39,814 nt of DNA from Alphaproteobacteria bacterium (GCA_028284045.1 JANQSN010000020.1:1-39814); one strand, 5' to 3'. Counted from the first letter of the stretch, positions 7,810 through 16,643 are shown. A program made the numbers and translations. Notes: generated from the sequence alone by a model not told the origin.

Positions 7810-8955
7810 TCACGTGATGGCGAACCGCCCGCCCAGCCGCAGCAGGCCGAACAGCCGGGCAGCAGCCGCCTCGATCAGCGCCGGCCCGTCGGCCATCGCC
7901 TCCGCCAGCGCCATCGGCCGGTCGACGATCGGCACCACCGCGCTCAGACCCGCCTCAGCGAACGCGGCAACGTCTCCGTCGATGCGGCCGGCCAGCGCAA
8001 TCACCGGCACGCCGGCCGCCTGGCCCAACCGCGCCACGTTCACCGGCACCTTGCCGACCAGCGATTGGGCGTCGAGGCGCCCCTCCCCGGTGATCACCAG
8101 ATCCGCCTGGGCGATCCGGCCGGGCAGGTCGGCAAGCTCCGCGATCAGCGAGAACCCGTCGCGGAACGAGACATCCAGGACCGATCGCAGCAGATAGCCG
8201 ATGCCGCCGGCCGCCCCGCTGCCGGCGCTGTCGCGGTGATCCACGCCGAAGGTCCGGACCACGGCCTGCGCAAACCGCGCCATGGCCTGGTCGAACGCCG
8301 CCAGCCGGTCCGGCGTCACGCCCTTTTGCGGGCCGAACACATAGACCGCGCCGGACGGTCCGAGCAGCGGGCTGGTGACGTCGGATGCGATGGTTAGCCG
8401 CAGCGACCGCAGGCGGGGGTCGAGATCGGCGACGTCGATGGTGTCGATACGCCCCAGGCTGCCGCCGCATCCGCGCAGCGCGCGGCCGTTGCCGTCCAGA
8501 AAGCGGGCACCCAGCGCCGCCAACAGACCGGTCCCGGCATCCACCGTGGCGCTGCCGCCCAGCCCGAGGATCACCGCTTCCGCGCCGTGATCCAGCGCAT
8601 CGCGGATCAGCTCGCCGGTCCCGAACGTCGAGGCGGCGTCGGGATCCGGCCGATCGCCCATCAGCGGCAGTCCCGATGCGGCGGCCATCTCGATGACCGC
8701 GAGCCGACGCTCCGGGATCCAGCCATAGGCGGCGGTCACCGGACGATCCAGCGGATCGTGGACCGTCACCGCCCGCTGCGTCCCGCCGAGGCCGCCGGTC
8801 AGCGCCGCGACGGTTCCCTCGCCACCGTCGGCCATGGGTATGAGGATCGTCTCGACCGTGTCGTCGACCCGACGCACGCCGTCCGCGATCGCCGTCGCCG
8901 CCTGGAGGCCGGTGGCCGAGCCCTTGAAGGAGTCCGGCGCGATTACAACGCGCAT
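7810..8955 (-). CDS. glxK: Glycerate kinase, type II (GlxK/GarK family)
   Basis: This 381-residue protein belongs to the glycerate kinase family PF02595, which phosphorylates D-glycerate in glyoxylate, serine or glucarate breakdown. It starts MRVVIAPDSFKGS, the hallmark N-terminus, with IPMADGGEGT at about residues 42-51. The glycine-rich blocks AVILGLGGSATVDAGTGLL and GSGAAGGIGYLLR are present, as is DLVITGEGRLDAQSLVGKVP. All are conserved in the family. The ATG at 8955 is the family start; in-frame codons upstream are not conserved. It is divergent from the GNAT gene (53-base gap). No glyoxylate-pathway neighbours are present, so the physiological route is not shown here. Confidence 0.93.
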   Translation of the reverse strand: MRVVIAPDSFKGSATGLQAATAIADGVRRVDDTVETILIPMADGGEGTVAALTGGLGGTQRAVTVHDPLDRPVTAAYGWIPERRLAVIEMAAASGLPLMGDRPDPDAASTFGTGELIRDALDHGAEAVILGLGGSATVDAGTGLLAALGARFLDGNGRALRGCGGSLGRIDTIDVADLDPRLRSLRLTIASDVTSPLLGPSGAVYVFGPQKGVTPDRLAAFDQAMARFAQAVVRTFGVDHRDSAGSGAAGGIGYLLRSVLDVSFRDGFSLIAELADLPGRIAQADLVITGEGRLDAQSLVGKVPVNVARLGQAAGVPVIALAGRIDGDVAAFAEAGLSAVVPIVDRPMALAEAMADGPALIEAAAARLFGLLRLGGRFAIT

Positions 8956-9008
8956 GACAGCCCGCTTCTCCATCGACCCCGCGCCGGGTTGCCCCGACAC
9001 TGGAACCC

Positions 9009-9467
9009 ATGACGGAGTCCATCACCCTCACGCCGGCCGATCCGGCCGACGCGCCCGCACTCGCCCGGATCGCGGACGCGGCCTATGCCCTCTATGTCCC
9101 GCGGATGGGGCGCCGGCCGGCGCCGATGGACGCCGACTTTCCCGTTCATATCCGCCACGGCGAGGTCATGGTCGCGCGCGACGGAGATACCCCACGGGGC
9201 TTCATCATCTTCTATGGGCATGGCGAGGTTCTGCATGTCGCGAATGTCGCCGTCGATCCGGCGATGCAGGGGCACGGGATTGGCCCCCGGCTGCTCGCCT
9301 GGGCGGAGGCGGAGGCCGCGCGCCGCGGCCTGACGGGCGTGGAACTCTATACCAACATCCACATGACCGAAAATCTGCGCCTCTATCCCCGGCTGGGCTA
9401 CCGCGAGACCGGCCGGCGCCGCGAAGACGGCTTCGATCGGGTCTTCTTCCTGAAACAGATCGACTGA
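9009..9467 (+). CDS. GNAT-family N-acetyltransferase
   Basis: This 152-residue single-domain GNAT (PF00583-like) acetyltransferase has the acetyl-CoA pyrophosphate-binding motif A as VAVDPAMQGHGIGPRLLAWA at about residues 80-99, with Q-x-x-G-x-G. It is followed by the beta-5/alpha-4 part GVELYTNIHMTENLRLYPRLG, with the NxxxxxLYxxxGY pattern, then GFDRVFFLKQ. The substrate amine is unknown. It is divergent from glycerate kinase, and no operon partner lies downstream. Confidence 0.92.
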   Translation: MTESITLTPADPADAPALARIADAAYALYVPRMGRRPAPMDADFPVHIRHGEVMVARDGDTPRGFIIFYGHGEVLHVANVAVDPAMQGHGIGPRLLAWAEAEAARRGLTGVELYTNIHMTENLRLYPRLGYRETGRRREDGFDRVFFLKQID

Positions 9468-9700
9468 GGCCGGTGCCGTCGGATGACGGTGTCCGGATGT
9501 CGAGCAGACTCAGGATAATTGTACGACTGAGGGTGATCACCCTTCTAAACGTAAACTCTTTTTCAAGGATGGCTTCGTAGCGTGAGGTTCGACGGCTCTC
9601 CGATTCGGGGTGTCGGCGTCCGAGGCGCCCGCACCATCACCCTTCCCGAGGACAACCGGACGGCCGGCCTATTGATCGTCTTTGGGGGAGATCATTCGCC
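9468..9700 (+). promoter_or_regulatory. Upstream region of the globin chemoreceptor, with a 14-bp palindrome
   Basis: This 233-base gene-free stretch has lower GC around 9510-9570. It holds a perfect 14-base palindrome, AGGGTGATCACCCT, at 9530-9543, a candidate operator. A GGGGGAG ribosome-binding site lies at 9684-9690, about 10 bases before the GTG start. No convincing sigma-28 or sigma-70 promoter could be assigned by eye. Confidence 0.4.
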
Positions 9701-11365
9701 GTGGCTCAAGCCGATAAGAATGCCGAGAAATTCGCGTTTCTCCGGCTGACTGACGAGGACCGCGGACTGCTACGCGACGCACAGCCGGAGATTGCGGCTT
9801 TGCTGCCGGGGGTCCTGGAAGATTTCTACAAGCATGTGCTGTCGTTCCAGCACACGGCCGACATGTTCACCAACGAAGCGCATGTCACCCACGCCAAGGA
9901 GGCACAGCGCCGCCATTGGGAACGCATGTTCAACGGCCGATTCGACGACGAGTATCTGCAGTCCGTCGAGCGGATCGGGCGCGCCCATTCCAGCCTCGGC
10001 CTCGCCCATGGCTGGTATGTCGGGGCCTATTCGGTGGTCAAGCAGGCGCTGTTCGGCGCCCTGTTGGGCCAGGACCGCACGGTGCTCGGCGTCGGCCTGG
10101 CCGACCGGGCGCACAAGGCGCGCCGCCTGGCGCTGGTCAACGCGGTGGAGAAGGCGATCACGCTGGACATCGACCTGGTGATCGGCTGCTACCTGGCGGA
10201 GAAGGAAAAGAACTTCCAGGAGCGCCTGGGCGACCTGGCGGACCAGTTCGACGAGGTGATCCGCGGCATCAGCCGGTCGCTGACCGGATCGGCCTCCACG
10301 CTGGACGAAAAGTCGGAACAGCTTGTCGCCGATGTTGCGGCCACGTCGCAGGAGGTCGCCGTGGCGACCGCCGGCGCGGAGGAAGCCTCCGGCAACATCC
10401 AGGCCGTGGCCAGCGCGTCGGAGGAGCTGTCCGCCTCGATCCGCGAGATCTCCCGCCGGGTCGACGAGGCGACGCAGGTGACCCGCGAGGTGGCGGCGAA
10501 GACGGCGGCCATCGACCACAGCGTCGGCGGGCTGAACGACGCGGCGGAGCACGCCACCGACATCGTGCACCTGATCCAGGACATCGCCGAGCAGACCAAT
10601 CTGCTGGCGCTCAACGCGACCATCGAAGCCGCCCGGGCCGGCGAGGCCGGCAAGGGCTTCGCCGTGGTCGCCAGCGAGGTCAAGAGCCTGGCCCGCCAGA
10701 CGGCCGAGGCGACCGTTGAGATCTCCAACAAGATCAAGCAGATCCAGTCCGGCACCGGTGAGGTGGCGGAGGAGGTGTCCGCCGTGCGCGGCACCATGGA
10801 CAGCGTGGAGCAGGCCTCCAGCGCCATCGCCGCGGCGGTCGAGCAGCAGTCGCACGTAACCGAGGAAATCTCCGCGCGGGTCAGCGAAGCCTCCGGCAAC
10901 GCCGCCCAAATCGCCGGCGCCATCAGCCAGGTGAACGAGGTCGCCCGCCAGACCCACGACGCCGCGGAAGGGGTGCGGGTGTCGACCGCGGAGGTGCGCG
11001 ACCGCACCGACTACCTGGACGGACAGTCGAGCGATTTCATCGATCGCATCCGCTTCGCCGACCGGCGCCGGGGCGGGCGCGGCAGCGTCAATCTGCCCTG
11101 CACGCTGGAGACCGCCGGCGGCCGGGTTGAGGCGCGGATCGTCAACCTTTCCGACCACGGCATGGCGGTGCGGGTCGACCAGAGCGCCATGCGCGCCGAG
11201 AACGGGACCGTCCGAATCGCCAATGTCGACGGGGCGATGCGGTTCAGCGTTGTCGGCCGGGGCGCCAACCGGTTGCACTGCTCGCTGGAGAGCGACGAGG
11301 GCCAGCAGCGCCAGCTTTCCGCGCTGTGGCGGTCCAATGCGACGGAGGGACCCCGCGCCGCCTGA
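9701..11365 (+). CDS. Globin-coupled cytoplasmic chemoreceptor with C-terminal PilZ domain
   Basis: This 554-residue protein has three modules. Residues about 10-165 are a protoglobin (globin-coupled sensor) domain with the F-helix pattern [20 protein letters not shown], so H96 is the expected proximal heme ligand, as in HemAT. Residues about 210-440 are an MCP signalling coiled coil with the CheA/CheW-binding hairpin tip [20 protein letters not shown]. Residues about 445-545 are PilZ-like, with the c-di-GMP motifs RRRGGR and NLSDHG. No transmembrane segment is present, so it should be cytoplasmic. Translation starts at GTG 9701 with a good upstream GGGGGAG. It probably signals oxygen to a chemotaxis pathway, tuned by c-di-GMP. 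PilZ-tailed chemoreceptors are known from Azospirillum (Tlp1, Aer). No che genes are nearby. Confidence 0.93.
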   Translation: MAQADKNAEKFAFLRLTDEDRGLLRDAQPEIAALLPGVLEDFYKHVLSFQHTADMFTNEAHVTHAKEAQRRHWERMFNGRFDDEYLQSVERIGRAHSSLGLAHGWYVGAYSVVKQALFGALLGQDRTVLGVGLADRAHKARRLALVNAVEKAITLDIDLVIGCYLAEKEKNFQERLGDLADQFDEVIRGISRSLTGSASTLDEKSEQLVADVAATSQEVAVATAGAEEASGNIQAVASASEELSASIREISRRVDEATQVTREVAAKTAAIDHSVGGLNDAAEHATDIVHLIQDIAEQTNLLALNATIEAARAGEAGKGFAVVASEVKSLARQTAEATVEISNKIKQIQSGTGEVAEEVSAVRGTMDSVEQASSAIAAAVEQQSHVTEEISARVSEASGNAAQIAGAISQVNEVARQTHDAAEGVRVSTAEVRDRTDYLDGQSSDFIDRIRFADRRRGGRGSVNLPCTLETAGGRVEARIVNLSDHGMAVRVDQSAMRAENGTVRIANVDGAMRFSVVGRGANRLHCSLESDEGQQRQLSALWRSNATEGPRAA

Positions 11366-11494
11366 CACCGGCGCCGGCCGACCGATTGGCAGGGTGGGTC
11401 GCGCCGCCTATGCTCCGGCCACCGTCCCCGCGGCCCGGCGCCACGCCGCCCGCGGGGACGGTTCTTCGCAGGAGCAAGGGGGCGCGACCCATCG

Positions 11495-12022
11495 ATGGAC
11501 GGCACGGCACGAACGCTTCTCGACCGGTCCGTTTCGGCGGCCGGACGGCGGCGGACGGTTTGGCGGGGCGTGGCGGCGGCGCTGGTCGTGCTGTTCGGCG
11601 CACCGGTGGCGGATATGCCGATGGCGGCAGCGAACGACCCGGCCGCGGGGATCCGGCTGACGCTGCTGGTCGACGGCGTGCGCAGCGACGACGGGATCAT
11701 CCGGGTCGCCCTCTACCGCTCTGCCGACGGGTTCGCCACGCGCGAGGGCCAGTGGCGGGAAATCGCCGCACCGGCGCGTCGCGGCACCACGGCGGTGCCG
11801 ATTACCGACCTACCGCCGGGCACCTACGGCATCGCCGCCTTTCATGACGAGAACGGCAACGATCGCTTCGACACGACCCTGCTCGGCCTGCCGAAGGAGG
11901 GGTTCGGCTTCGGCAACGACGCACCGGTCCGGTTCGGCCCGCCGGATTTCGACGAAGCGGCGGTCACGCTCGCCGCCGGCACCGCCGCGGCGGAGTCCCG
12001 ATTGACCCTCAGCTACTGGTAG
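11495..12022 (+). CDS. DUF2141 domain exported protein
   Basis: This 175-residue protein has a basic N-terminus and a hydrophobic stretch (about 25-47, WRGVAAALVVLFGAPVAD through MAAA) that looks like a Sec signal peptide or uncleaved anchor. The rest matches DUF2141: IRVALYRSADGF, then LPPGTYGIAAFHDENGNDRFD, then LLGLPKEGFGFGNDA, the characteristic family core. It is expected in the periplasm or envelope with a transthyretin-like beta-sandwich. Its function is unknown. The ATG at 11495 follows a purine-rich stretch with a long spacer, so the start is moderately certain. The 3' end converges with DUF2125 on the other strand. Confidence 0.88.
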   Translation: MDGTARTLLDRSVSAAGRRRTVWRGVAAALVVLFGAPVADMPMAAANDPAAGIRLTLLVDGVRSDDGIIRVALYRSADGFATREGQWREIAAPARRGTTAVPITDLPPGTYGIAAFHDENGNDRFDTTLLGLPKEGFGFGNDAPVRFGPPDFDEAAVTLAAGTAAAESRLTLSYW

Positions 12023-12043
12023 GCGGCGCGAGCTTGGGGCGGC

Positions 12044-13075
12044 TCAGTCGTCAGGCCAGACGATGGTCGGCAGGCGGGCCAGGGGCACGGGGCCGAGACC
12101 GATCCGCCCCTCCGCGATGGTCAGCGGCAAGGTCAGCGCGCCGCCGCCACCGCCGAACAGGCCGAGGCTGAGGCCGCCGAGCCCCCCGCCGCCCTGCGCG
12201 GCGCCGGCCACCGCCTGGACGAGCTGGTCCATCCCCTCCACCGAGGCGTCGAGCCGCCCTTGCGGCTGCAACGCGGCATCCAGGCTCAGCGTGCCGGTGG
12301 CGACCAGGCGCACGTCGCCCCAGGCCAGGGTGAAGCCGATGACCTCGACGAGCCCGCCGGCATCGCGCCAGGCGGTGAGCTGGCCGGTTGTCGGGCGCGC
12401 CGGCCAGGGGCGCGAGACCGCCAGCTCCGCCGTCACCCGCTCGACGATGTCGGGCAGCGAGCTGCCGGTGTCGGACGGCAGACTGCCCGCCGGCAGGCCG
12501 ATGCTTTCCAGCGACACGGCGATGCCGCCGAAGCCGGGATCGGCGGTGCCGTCGGCGCGGACCAGCGGCACGGTCTGGCGCAAGCGCGCCTCTCCCACCG
12601 TCAGCGCCTCCGTCTGCGGACGGCCCGGGGCGGACAGCGTGACGTCGCGCACCACGAGATGGCCGCTTTCGGGCCGCGGATCGGTAAGGCCAGCCAGCTT
12701 GACGTCGCCGTCGGCGCTGGCGACGCGGACGGTGATCGGCGGCACGCCCGGCAGATCCACCGTCTGTTCGGCGATCGCCTCGATATCCACCCGTTGATCG
12801 GCGACGAAGCCGAAGACGGAACTGCCGGCGCGCACGGCCTCGCCCCGCCCGGTGATGCCTCTGGGGGTGGTGACGCTGTAGCCGTCCAGCGCGATGTCGA
12901 AGCGTGCCGGGAAGCCCTCCACCGACAGCGTGTCCACGCTGACGTCATAGCCGCGCTGCTCCAGCGCCTGCAGCCGGTCGGTAATCCGGCCCTTCACCAC
13001 CTCCGCACCGATGAACCAGCCGGGCACGTAGAGCGCAATCAGCGCGAGCGGCAGGCCGATCAGGATGCGGCGCAT
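12044..13075 (-). CDS. DUF2125 domain protein
   Basis: This 343-residue envelope protein has one N-terminal hydrophobic segment, ILIGLPLALIALYVPGWFIG, at residues 4-23, suited to an uncleaved signal anchor. A long beta-rich domain follows, with GYDVSVDTLSVEGFPARFDI, the family's typical opening, and repeated short strands resembling lipid-transfer/AsmA-like barrels. DUF2125 is largely an alphaproteobacterial family of unknown function. A low-complexity glycine run is present near residue 310. ATG 13075 was chosen at the hydrophobic segment; the frame stays open far upstream, but that sequence is arginine/proline-rich and not family-like. It is transcribed divergently from the ChaC-like gene across a 173-base gap. 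Confidence 0.88.
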   Translation of the reverse strand: MRRILIGLPLALIALYVPGWFIGAEVVKGRITDRLQALEQRGYDVSVDTLSVEGFPARFDIALDGYSVTTPRGITGRGEAVRAGSSVFGFVADQRVDIEAIAEQTVDLPGVPPITVRVASADGDVKLAGLTDPRPESGHLVVRDVTLSAPGRPQTEALTVGEARLRQTVPLVRADGTADPGFGGIAVSLESIGLPAGSLPSDTGSSLPDIVERVTAELAVSRPWPARPTTGQLTAWRDAGGLVEVIGFTLAWGDVRLVATGTLSLDAALQPQGRLDASVEGMDQLVQAVAGAAQGGGGLGGLSLGLFGGGGGALTLPLTIAEGRIGLGPVPLARLPTIVWPDD

Positions 13076-13120
13076 GGTTTCGCTCCTCGAATGGGGCGGC
13101 GTGACGGGCAGGTCCGCCGA

Positions 13121-13165
13121 TGTCCCGGTCTGGACCGTTCCGGTCTTGACTGTCCCGGTCTTGAC
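13121..13165. repeat. Three tandem 15-bp direct repeats in a divergent promoter region
   Basis: The units are 13121-13135 (TGTCCCGGTCTGGAC), 13136-13150 (CGTTCCGGTCTTGAC) and 13151-13165 (TGTCCCGGTCTTGAC). The period is exactly 15 bases. They sit between the divergent DUF2125 and ChaC-like genes and could be a regulator-binding array or a simple tandem duplication. Confidence 0.7.
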
Positions 13166-13248
13166 GGCCGCAGCGGCGAGCCGCCAGAAATCACGCGGCG
13201 GCGGCCAATGCAAGCGCCGCCTGCGGCCCCAGGAGCGTGCGTGCGACC

Positions 13249-13926
13249 ATGACCACCGGCGTCGATCCAGCCGCCCGCGGCGGCGAACCGGCGGCGCCGG
13301 GTGCCGCGACGGCGTCGGCCGACGGGGCCGGGGGGCCGCCGCCGCTGGCCAGTCTCGGGATCGATCCGGCGCGCGATCTGTGGGTGTTCGCCTATGGATC
13401 CTTGATGTGGGATCCCGGCTTCGCCTTCGTGGAGCGGCACGACGCGCTGCTCGCCGGCTATCATCGCCGGTTCTGCATCTACTCCGTGCACTATCGCGGC
13501 ACGCCGGCGCAGCCCGGCCTGGTGCTCGGCCTGGACAATGGCGGGTCATGCCGCGGCATCGCCTATCGCATCGCGGCCGGCGAGGTTCCGGCGGCCGTGG
13601 CCTATCTGTGGCAGCGCGAGATGATTTCTTACGCCTATCGGCCGGTGATGGCGGGCGCGCGGCTGATCGGGGCGGATGGCCATCCGGGCACGGCGGTCCC
13701 GGCCTGGTGCTTCGTGGTCGACCATCACCATGCACAATACTGCGGGGAGCGCGACCCGGCGCGGTTGGCGGCGCGGATCCGCGCTGGCCACGGGTCGAAG
13801 GGCAGCAACCGCGACTACTTGGCGGCGGCGATTGCGCATCTGGACGCACTCGGAATCCGCGACGAACCGCTGCATGCGCTGGCGGCACTGGTGACCGGCG
13901 GCGGCGGAAGACCGGATGGCAGCTGA
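13249..13926 (+). CDS. ChaC-like gamma-glutamylcyclotransferase
   Basis: This 225-residue protein belongs to the ChaC family of glutathione-specific gamma-glutamylcyclotransferases, which convert glutathione to 5-oxoproline and Cys-Gly. After a disordered Ala/Gly/Pro-rich N-terminus of about 35 residues, it shows WVFAYGSLMWDPGF with the substrate-binding YGSL motif. YLWQREMISYAYRP follows, whose Glu is in the position of the catalytic acid, then GSKGSNRDYLAAAIAHLDALGI. ATG 13249 is used; an in-frame GTG at 13237 is too close to the AGGAG at 13231-13235. It acts in the cytoplasm. There is no obvious operon partner. Confidence 0.9.
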   Translation: MTTGVDPAARGGEPAAPGAATASADGAGGPPPLASLGIDPARDLWVFAYGSLMWDPGFAFVERHDALLAGYHRRFCIYSVHYRGTPAQPGLVLGLDNGGSCRGIAYRIAAGEVPAAVAYLWQREMISYAYRPVMAGARLIGADGHPGTAVPAWCFVVDHHHAQYCGERDPARLAARIRAGHGSKGSNRDYLAAAIAHLDALGIRDEPLHALAALVTGGGGRPDGS

Positions 13927-14095
13927 TCAAGGCTGCGCGATCGCCCGAAACGAACATTTCTAGTAATATTCTTATGCGCCGTTCTTCAGGTAAGATCTAA
14001 CTTTAAGAACGGCGGCGCCATTTCGGTAAACACGCTCGTACGTGCGGAACATACGCCCTTTAGAGCAGGATCGTCAGAGCGCCGACATTCAGAAT

Positions 14096-14134
14096 TCCCT
14101 CCCCCTCGATGGGGGAGGGTTAGGGTGGGGGTGA
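14096..14134 (+). repeat. G-rich palindromic repeat, copy E
   Basis: Same family as copies A-D (core TCGATG, tail ending GGGGGTGAT). The tail points right, toward copy F, giving the same inward-facing bracket as copies B and C around the DUF559 gene. Confidence 0.85.
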
Positions 14135-14248
14135 TATCGCCGCACAACGTCAGCGTCTGGGAGGCGCCCATCTCGCGCCACAAGCTCCATGCCATCGAAT
14201 GGCGCCGTCGATAAGGTGCTTCTTGAGACGGCTTGCCCACCGACAAGC
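14135..14248 (-). pseudogene. Remnant of a repeat-bracketed DUF559 unit
   Basis: Read on the minus strand from copy F, this segment aligns without gaps for 53 bases (starting at the shared GTGAT) with the beginning of the DUF559 unit after copy B. By hand count about two thirds of positions match, ending in an identical GACGGCGCC. In the coding frame it reads RLKKHLIDGA, against RMKRHSADGA in the intact gene. The ATG has become CTC, and the nuclease core is absent. It therefore looks like an internally deleted, non-coding derivative that kept both bracketing repeats. Confidence 0.6.
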
Positions 14249-14286
14249 ATCACCCCCACCCAACCCTCCCCCATCAAGGGGGAGGG
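14249..14286 (-). repeat. G-rich palindromic repeat, copy F
   Basis: Family member with core TCAA and tail pointing left toward copy E. It is the 5' bracket of the decayed DUF559 fragment. Confidence 0.85.
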
Positions 14287-14321
14287 CTTCAACGAGCGGC
14301 GGCGATGAATACCGATTCAAC

Positions 14322-16643
14322 CTAGGCGCATCGCGAATGGCCGCAGGCGAGACAGACGTCGCAGCCTTCCCGCCGCACCAGGGCCGGCTGTCCGCAAGAT
14401 GGGCACTGCGCCGGACGCAGCCGCGCATCGCCACCGATCCCGCCACCGCCAAGCGGGTCGGCCGCCTGGTCGGCGATGGCGGCCTGCGGGGAGGGCGCGA
14501 CCACCGATCCCGCAGGGGCCGGCAAGAACCCGATCTCGATCATATGGCGTTCGACCACCTCGCCGGTCGCCGCCAGCAGCGACGGGACGTAACGGCCGCC
14601 CATCCAATGGCCACCGCGCGGGTCGAACACCGCCTTCAGCTCGTCCACCACGAAGGACACGTCGCCGCCGCGGCGGAACACCGCGCTGATCATCCGGGTC
14701 AGCGCGACGGTCCAGGCGTAGTGCTCCATGTTCTTGGAGTTGATGAACACCTCGAAGGGGCGGCGCCGGCCGTCCTGCACGATGTCGTTCAGCGTCACGT
14801 AGATCGCGTGGTCGCTGTCCGGCCAGCGCAGCTTGTAGGTCTCGCCCGGCAGCGTCTCCGGCCGGTCCAGCGGCTGGGTCATGTAGACCACATCGCCCGC
14901 GGTGGCGGTCGCCGGCGCCCTCGCGGGCTCTTCCGGCTTCGCGACCGTCGACAGCACGGCGCCGGAGATCGGATTGGGCCGATAAGTGGTGCAGCCCTTG
15001 CAGCCGAGCCGGTAGGCCTCGGCATAGACATCCTTGAAGTCCTCGAAGGCGATATCCTCGGGACAGTTGATGGTCTTCGAGATGGCGCTGTCGATATAGG
15101 GCTGGGCCGCCGCCTGGATGGCCAGATGGTCGGCCGGGCCGAGATCGCCGGCCGCGACGAAGGCATCGGGCAGGGGCGCCGTCTCGCCGAAGCGCTCGCG
15201 GAAGAGCCGGTAGGCGTAGTCGCTCACCCGCTCCGTCCGGCGCGTGCCGTCGGCCATCAGCACCTGGCGGTCGTAGGTATAGGCGAACACCGGCTCGATG
15301 CCCGACGAGACATTGCCGGCGAACAGCGAGATCGTGCCGGTGGGCGCGATGGAAGTGATCAGCGCGTTGCGCAGGCCGTGCCGGGCGACCGCCGCTTGCG
15401 TCTCCTCATCCAGCCCGGCCACCGCCGGCGCCGCCAGCACCGCATCGGCGTCATAGAGCGGAAACGTGCCCTTCTCCGCCGCCAGCGCCGCCGATGCGCG
15501 ATAGGCCGCGGCCTTCAACCGGCCGAGCCAGGTGCGGGTCAGCGCCACCGCCGCCGCCGTGCCGTAGCGCACGCCGCACAGGATCAGCGCGTCCGCAAGA
15601 CCGGTGACGCCCAGGCCGATCCGCCGCTTGGCCCTTGCCTCCACGGCTTGCGCGTCGAGGGGATAGCGCGACAGGTCGACGACATTGTCCATCAGCCGAA
15701 CGGCGGTGGCCGTCAGCGCGTCCAGCCGGTCGAGGTCGAGCGCCGCCCCGTCCTCGAACGGCCTCTCGACCAGTCGCGCCAGGTTGATCGAGCCCAAGAG
15801 GCAGGCGCCGTAGGGCGGCAGGGGCTGTTCGCCGCAAGGATTGGTCGCGCGGATCGTCTCGCAATAGGCGAGCGTGTTCTCGGCGTTGATCCGGTCGATG
15901 AAGATGACGCCGGGCTCCGCGGTCTCGTAGGTCGCGCGCATGATGCGGTCCCACAGGGCGCGGGCGCGCACCGTGCGCACCGGCTGGCCGTCGAACACCA
16001 GGGGCCAGTCCGCATCCGCCGCGACCGCCGCCATGAAGGCATCCGTGACCAGCACCGACAGGTTGAACATGCGCAGCCGCGCAGGATCGCGCTTGGCGTC
16101 GACGAAGGCTTCGATGTCCGGATGGTCGCAGGCCAGCGTCGCCATCATCGCGCCGCGCCGCGCACCGGCGCTCATGATCGTGCGGCACATCGCGTCCCAC
16201 ACATCCATGAAAGACAGCGGGCCCGACGCATCGGCGCCGACGCCGCGCACCGGCGCGCCCTGCGGCCTCAGGGTGGAGAAGTCGTAGCCGATGCCGCCGC
16301 CCTGCTGCAGGGTCAGCGCCGCCTCGCGCAGATGGGCGAAGATACCCGACATGTCGTCCGGGATGGTGCCCATGACGAAGCAGTTGAACAGGGTCACCGA
16401 CCGGTCCGTGCCGGCCCCGGCGAGGATGCGGCCGGCCGGCAGGAAGGCGAAGTCCTCCAGGGCGGCATAGAATCGCCCGGCCCACAGCGCGGAGTCCGCC
16501 TCCACCGCCGCGGTCGCGTCGGCGACCCGCCGCCAGGTCGCCGCAATATCCGCTTCCGCCGGCCGACCGTCGGCGCCGTAGAGGCGATACTTCATGTCCC
16601 AGATCTGCCGGGACAGATCGCCGGGCTCAGAGGTCGGCTGCAT
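14322..16643 (-). CDS. nrdJ: Adenosylcobalamin-dependent (class II) ribonucleotide reductase
   Basis: This 773-residue enzyme reduces ribonucleotides to deoxyribonucleotides using coenzyme B12 instead of a metal-radical subunit, so it is oxygen independent. The catalytic triad is visible as N268-P-C270-G-E272 (C270 is the expected thiyl radical site). C88 in LFNCFV and C281, 11 residues after C270, correspond to the redox pair of the Thermotoga-type enzyme. QQGGGIGYDFSTLRPQGAPV lines the active site, and APTGTISLFAGNVSSGIEPVF is the typical C-terminal barrel motif. The extreme C-terminus carries CPSC and CLAC pairs, a zinc-ribbon or redox tail. It is compact compared with the roughly 1,200-residue NrdJ of many alphaproteobacteria. 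It stands alone, with no nrdAB partners nearby. Confidence 0.95.
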   Translation of the reverse strand: MQPTSEPGDLSRQIWDMKYRLYGADGRPAEADIAATWRRVADATAAVEADSALWAGRFYAALEDFAFLPAGRILAGAGTDRSVTLFNCFVMGTIPDDMSGIFAHLREAALTLQQGGGIGYDFSTLRPQGAPVRGVGADASGPLSFMDVWDAMCRTIMSAGARRGAMMATLACDHPDIEAFVDAKRDPARLRMFNLSVLVTDAFMAAVAADADWPLVFDGQPVRTVRARALWDRIMRATYETAEPGVIFIDRINAENTLAYCETIRATNPCGEQPLPPYGACLLGSINLARLVERPFEDGAALDLDRLDALTATAVRLMDNVVDLSRYPLDAQAVEARAKRRIGLGVTGLADALILCGVRYGTAAAVALTRTWLGRLKAAAYRASAALAAEKGTFPLYDADAVLAAPAVAGLDEETQAAVARHGLRNALITSIAPTGTISLFAGNVSSGIEPVFAYTYDRQVLMADGTRRTERVSDYAYRLFRERFGETAPLPDAFVAAGDLGPADHLAIQAAAQPYIDSAISKTINCPEDIAFEDFKDVYAEAYRLGCKGCTTYRPNPISGAVLSTVAKPEEPARAPATATAGDVVYMTQPLDRPETLPGETYKLRWPDSDHAIYVTLNDIVQDGRRRPFEVFINSKNMEHYAWTVALTRMISAVFRRGGDVSFVVDELKAVFDPRGGHWMGGRYVPSLLAATGEVVERHMIEIGFLPAPAGSVVAPSPQAAIADQAADPLGGGGIGGDARLRPAQCPSCGQPALVRREGCDVCLACGHSRCA

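Larger units (their letters stand above)
13927..14321. other. Gene-free 395-base region with a repeat pair and a decayed DUF559 fragment
   Basis: No intact gene is visible. An AT-richer stretch after the ChaC-like stop contains a 9-bp inverted repeat (13978-13986 with 14005-14013, 18-base loop) that may end that transcript. Repeats E and F then bracket a 114-base segment that aligns with the beginning of the DUF559 unit. Confidence 0.7.
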
